Shown piece by piece: positions 62,361 through 64,000 of a stretch of 64,000 bases of DNA. This stretch comes from Bradyrhizobium diazoefficiens (GTDB taxonomy: Bacteria > Pseudomonadota > Alphaproteobacteria > Rhizobiales > Xanthobacteraceae), in NCBI RefSeq assembly GCF_016599855.1, contig NZ_CP067041.1, positions 4,588,001 to 4,652,000 of the forward strand, read 5' to 3'. Made by a program: the position numbers and the translations under genes. The number at the start of each line of letters is the position of its first letter. Within the stretch, counting starts at the first letter, position 1. The notes beneath the pieces are model-generated. The model saw nothing but the letters and a program-made list of their open reading frames with translations. It ran no database searches and was not told where the DNA came from.

Positions 62361-64000
62361 TGTCAATCGGCTTGCAAATTTGACCCCCGCATTGCCGCAT
62401 TCAAAATGTTACTGGAAAACTGCTCGCCGATGATTGGGTCGGTGCCACCGAATTGGTTCGGTGGCCACTATGGCGAGAAAGATCAGCATGGGCGCGCGGC
62501 GCGAAGTGGTGTCAGCGGTGACGGAGCAATACCAGTCGGCCAAGCGGGCAGAAAAGGGACGGATCCTCGACGCGCTATGCGCGACGACGGGCTGGCATCG
62601 CAAGCATGCGGTGCGCGCACTTCGGCCACGCGAGACGGTTGGGCCGGTCGAGGCACCGCAAGAGCGCAAGCGTAGATATGGCGCGACGGTCAAGGACGCG
62701 ATGACGGCGCTGTGGGAGGCGTCGGATCGGGTGTGCGGCAAGCGGCTCAAGGTGATGATCCCGACCTTGCTGCCTGCTCTCGAGCAACATGGCCGATTGC
62801 AGCTCGGCCAGTCGGACCGTGATCGTGTTCTGGCCATCAGCGCCGCCACCATCGATCGCCTGCTCGTCGATGTGAAGATTGCGGCGAGCGGCGGCAGGCG
62901 GCGCCGTGCCGGATTCTATTCGGCGATCCGGCGCGAGGTCCCGATCCGCACGTTCAATGACTGGAACAGCCCGGTGCCCGGCTTCTGTGAGGTCGACATG
63001 GTCGCCCATGGCGGCACGTCGGTGGCCGGCTCGTTCATCCAAACCCTGACCATGGTCGATGTCGCCACCGGTTGGACGGAGTGCCTGCCGTTGCTGACGC
63101 GGGAAGGTTCGCTGGTCGTCGAGGCGATCAACCGCGCACACAGCCTGTTCCCCTGGCTGTTGCGCGGCGTGGATTTCGACAACGACAGCGCCTTCATGAA
63201 TGATGTCGTCGTGCCATGGTGTCGCGAACAGAAGCTCGAAGTCACACGATCGCGCGCCTATAAGAAGAACGATCAGGCGTTCGTCGAGCAGAAGAATGGT
63301 GCGGTCGTCCGCCGCCTCATGGGCTATGGCCGCTTCGATGGCGTCGAGACGGCGCGTATGATGGGCTGCCTCTATGCGGCGGCGCGGCTCTACGTCAACT
63401 TCTTCCAGCCGTCGTTCAAGCTGAAGGAGAAGCGTCGCGAAGGGGCTAAAGTGATCAAGCGCTATCATCTCCCATCGACGCCCTATGAGCGTGCATTGGC
63501 GCATCCCAAGGTCACCGCGGCCGTGAAGAAACGGCTCCGCGATCAGTATCGCTCGCTCGATCCGGTCGCGCTGTTGGCGGAGATTCGCGCAACCCAAAAG
63601 GAACTAGGAAATCGCGTCGATCGTCGTGCAGGACAGACGCGCGGCCTGCAACCCGCTCACATTAGCGCCGTGCCAGCGACCGCGGCGACGTTCGCGAAGA
63701 CGCTCGGCAAGACGGTGACGGTGGGCGAGCCGCGTGCCACGCATCGGCGAACCCGTCGGCCCTATAAGACCAGAGTTCGCATGCCGTCCAAGCTCGACCC
63801 GCATATTGCTGCGATCGAAGACTGGCTCGCGGAGCAGCCGCAGCTGACGGCGCTCGCAATTGTTGGCCGGCTGAGCGAGAAAATACCCCGAGGAGTTCGG
63901 GAAGAGACAGCATTCGATTGTGCAACGTCTGTTGAAGGCGCTCAGGCGGAGGGCTGCCGAACAGTTGGTCGCCCAGGGCCCGCTCGGCGACGCCACAACC
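62361..64000 (+). mobile_element. Insertion sequence with DDE transposase, right end outside window
   Basis: Left end inferred at TGTCAATCGGCTTGCAAATT, the sequence where the upstream gene frame loses coherence. It carries one transposase gene. The right end and any target duplication lie beyond 64000, so the IS size is unknown. Confidence 0.7.
62470..64000 (+). CDS. rve-type DDE transposase, with a frameshift near the C-terminus
   Basis: Open from ATG at 62470 (MARKISMGARREVVSAVTEQ). DDE residues: Asp in FCEVDMVAHGG, Asp in GVDFDNDSAFMND, Glu in VEQKNGAVVRRLMGYGRFDG. Integrase-catalytic-domain transposase of the ISNCY-like type. At the A run at 63880-63883 one extra A breaks the frame; removing it gives YPEEFGKRQHSIVQRLLKAL as the expected C-terminal continuation. 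So this copy is probably inactive or uses slippage. Runs off the window. Confidence 0.7.
   Translation, partial: MARKISMGARREVVSAVTEQYQSAKRAEKGRILDALCATTGWHRKHAVRALRPRETVGPVEAPQERKRRYGATVKDAMTALWEASDRVCGKRLKVMIPTLLPALEQHGRLQLGQSDRDRVLAISAATIDRLLVDVKIAASGGRRRRAGFYSAIRREVPIRTFNDWNSPVPGFCEVDMVAHGGTSVAGSFIQTLTMVDVATGWTECLPLLTREGSLVVEAINRAHSLFPWLLRGVDFDNDSAFMNDVVVPWCREQKLEVTRSRAYKKNDQAFVEQKNGAVVRRLMGYGRFDGVETARMMGCLYAAARLYVNFFQPSFKLKEKRREGAKVIKRYHLPSTPYERALAHPKVTAAVKKRLRDQYRSLDPVALLAEIRATQKELGNRVDRRAGQTRGLQPAHISAVPATAATFAKTLGKTVTVGEPRATHRRTRRPYKTRVRMPSKLDPHIAAIEDWLAEQPQLTALAIVGRLSEKIPRGVREETAFDCATSVEGAQAEGCRTVGRPGPARRRHN

Overview
The window looks like a chromosomal segment of a Bradyrhizobium-type alphaproteobacterium. 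This is inferred from the GC-rich coding style, the gene families and the dispersed GC-rich palindromic repeats between genes; no database search was possible. It consists of core-type metabolic chromosome flanked by, and partly replaced with, integrated mobile DNA.

1-5914: the integrase end of an integrative element (prophage or IME type) sitting against the 3' end of an intact tRNA-Trp gene. It carries a tyrosine integrase, a ribbon-helix-helix type regulator, an excisionase-like protein, a PC4/p15-type ssDNA-binding protein, a RecA-like AAA ATPase, a cluster of GTTGGAAG repeats and several small phage-type genes. It continues beyond position 1.

5915-33209: ordinary chromosome. It holds a serine hydrolase, two SDR dehydrogenases, a histidine phosphatase, an ArgE-type deacetylase, a GIY-YIG protein, an acyl-CoA dehydrogenase and phosphotransferase pair with a divergent TetR regulator, RidA, a CoA transferase, an MFS transporter and a 3-keto-5-aminohexanoate cleavage-type enzyme. 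These are followed by a soluble PQQ sugar dehydrogenase with a DUF2231 membrane protein, GDP-fucose synthesis (gmd, fcl), a ribose/xylose-type ABC transporter with xylulokinase, and a membrane-bound PQQ glucose dehydrogenase. At least two families of GC-rich palindromic repeats punctuate the intergenic gaps.

33210-51900: a composite, partly decayed genomic island. Its left edge is a 3' fragment of tRNA-Gly(UCC) next to a second tyrosine integrase; its right edge is a degenerate tRNA-Met(CAU)-like gene with an intact 3' half. The two edges use different tRNAs, so this is not one simple element. Inside are the wreck of a His-Xaa-Ser (hxs) radical-SAM system, a broken MazF/PemK toxin with an intact antitoxin, two related XRE regulators, an operon with a soluble FtsH-like AAA+ protease, an HNH protein and a phage-type protein, a very large recombinase-like protein, and the C-terminal half of a DotL/TrbC-type T4SS coupling protein. 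A shared sequence, GATACnnTATAACGTAT, occurs near both XRE genes.

51901-64000: a defence-island-like region. The best candidate for an undescribed system is the three-gene operon 52217-56834: a small middle component, an SMC/Rad50-like ATPase with a double CxxC hinge, and a 648-residue protein ending in a PD-(D/E)XK nuclease. It is preceded by three 22-bp repeats and a long hairpin. Downstream are a second PD-(D/E)XK-type protein broken by a -1 frameshift at a G run exactly in its catalytic motif, an RHH-type regulator whose promoter is bracketed by two perfect operator copies, a DUF2971-type protein, and a gene interrupted by a DDE insertion sequence that runs off the window.
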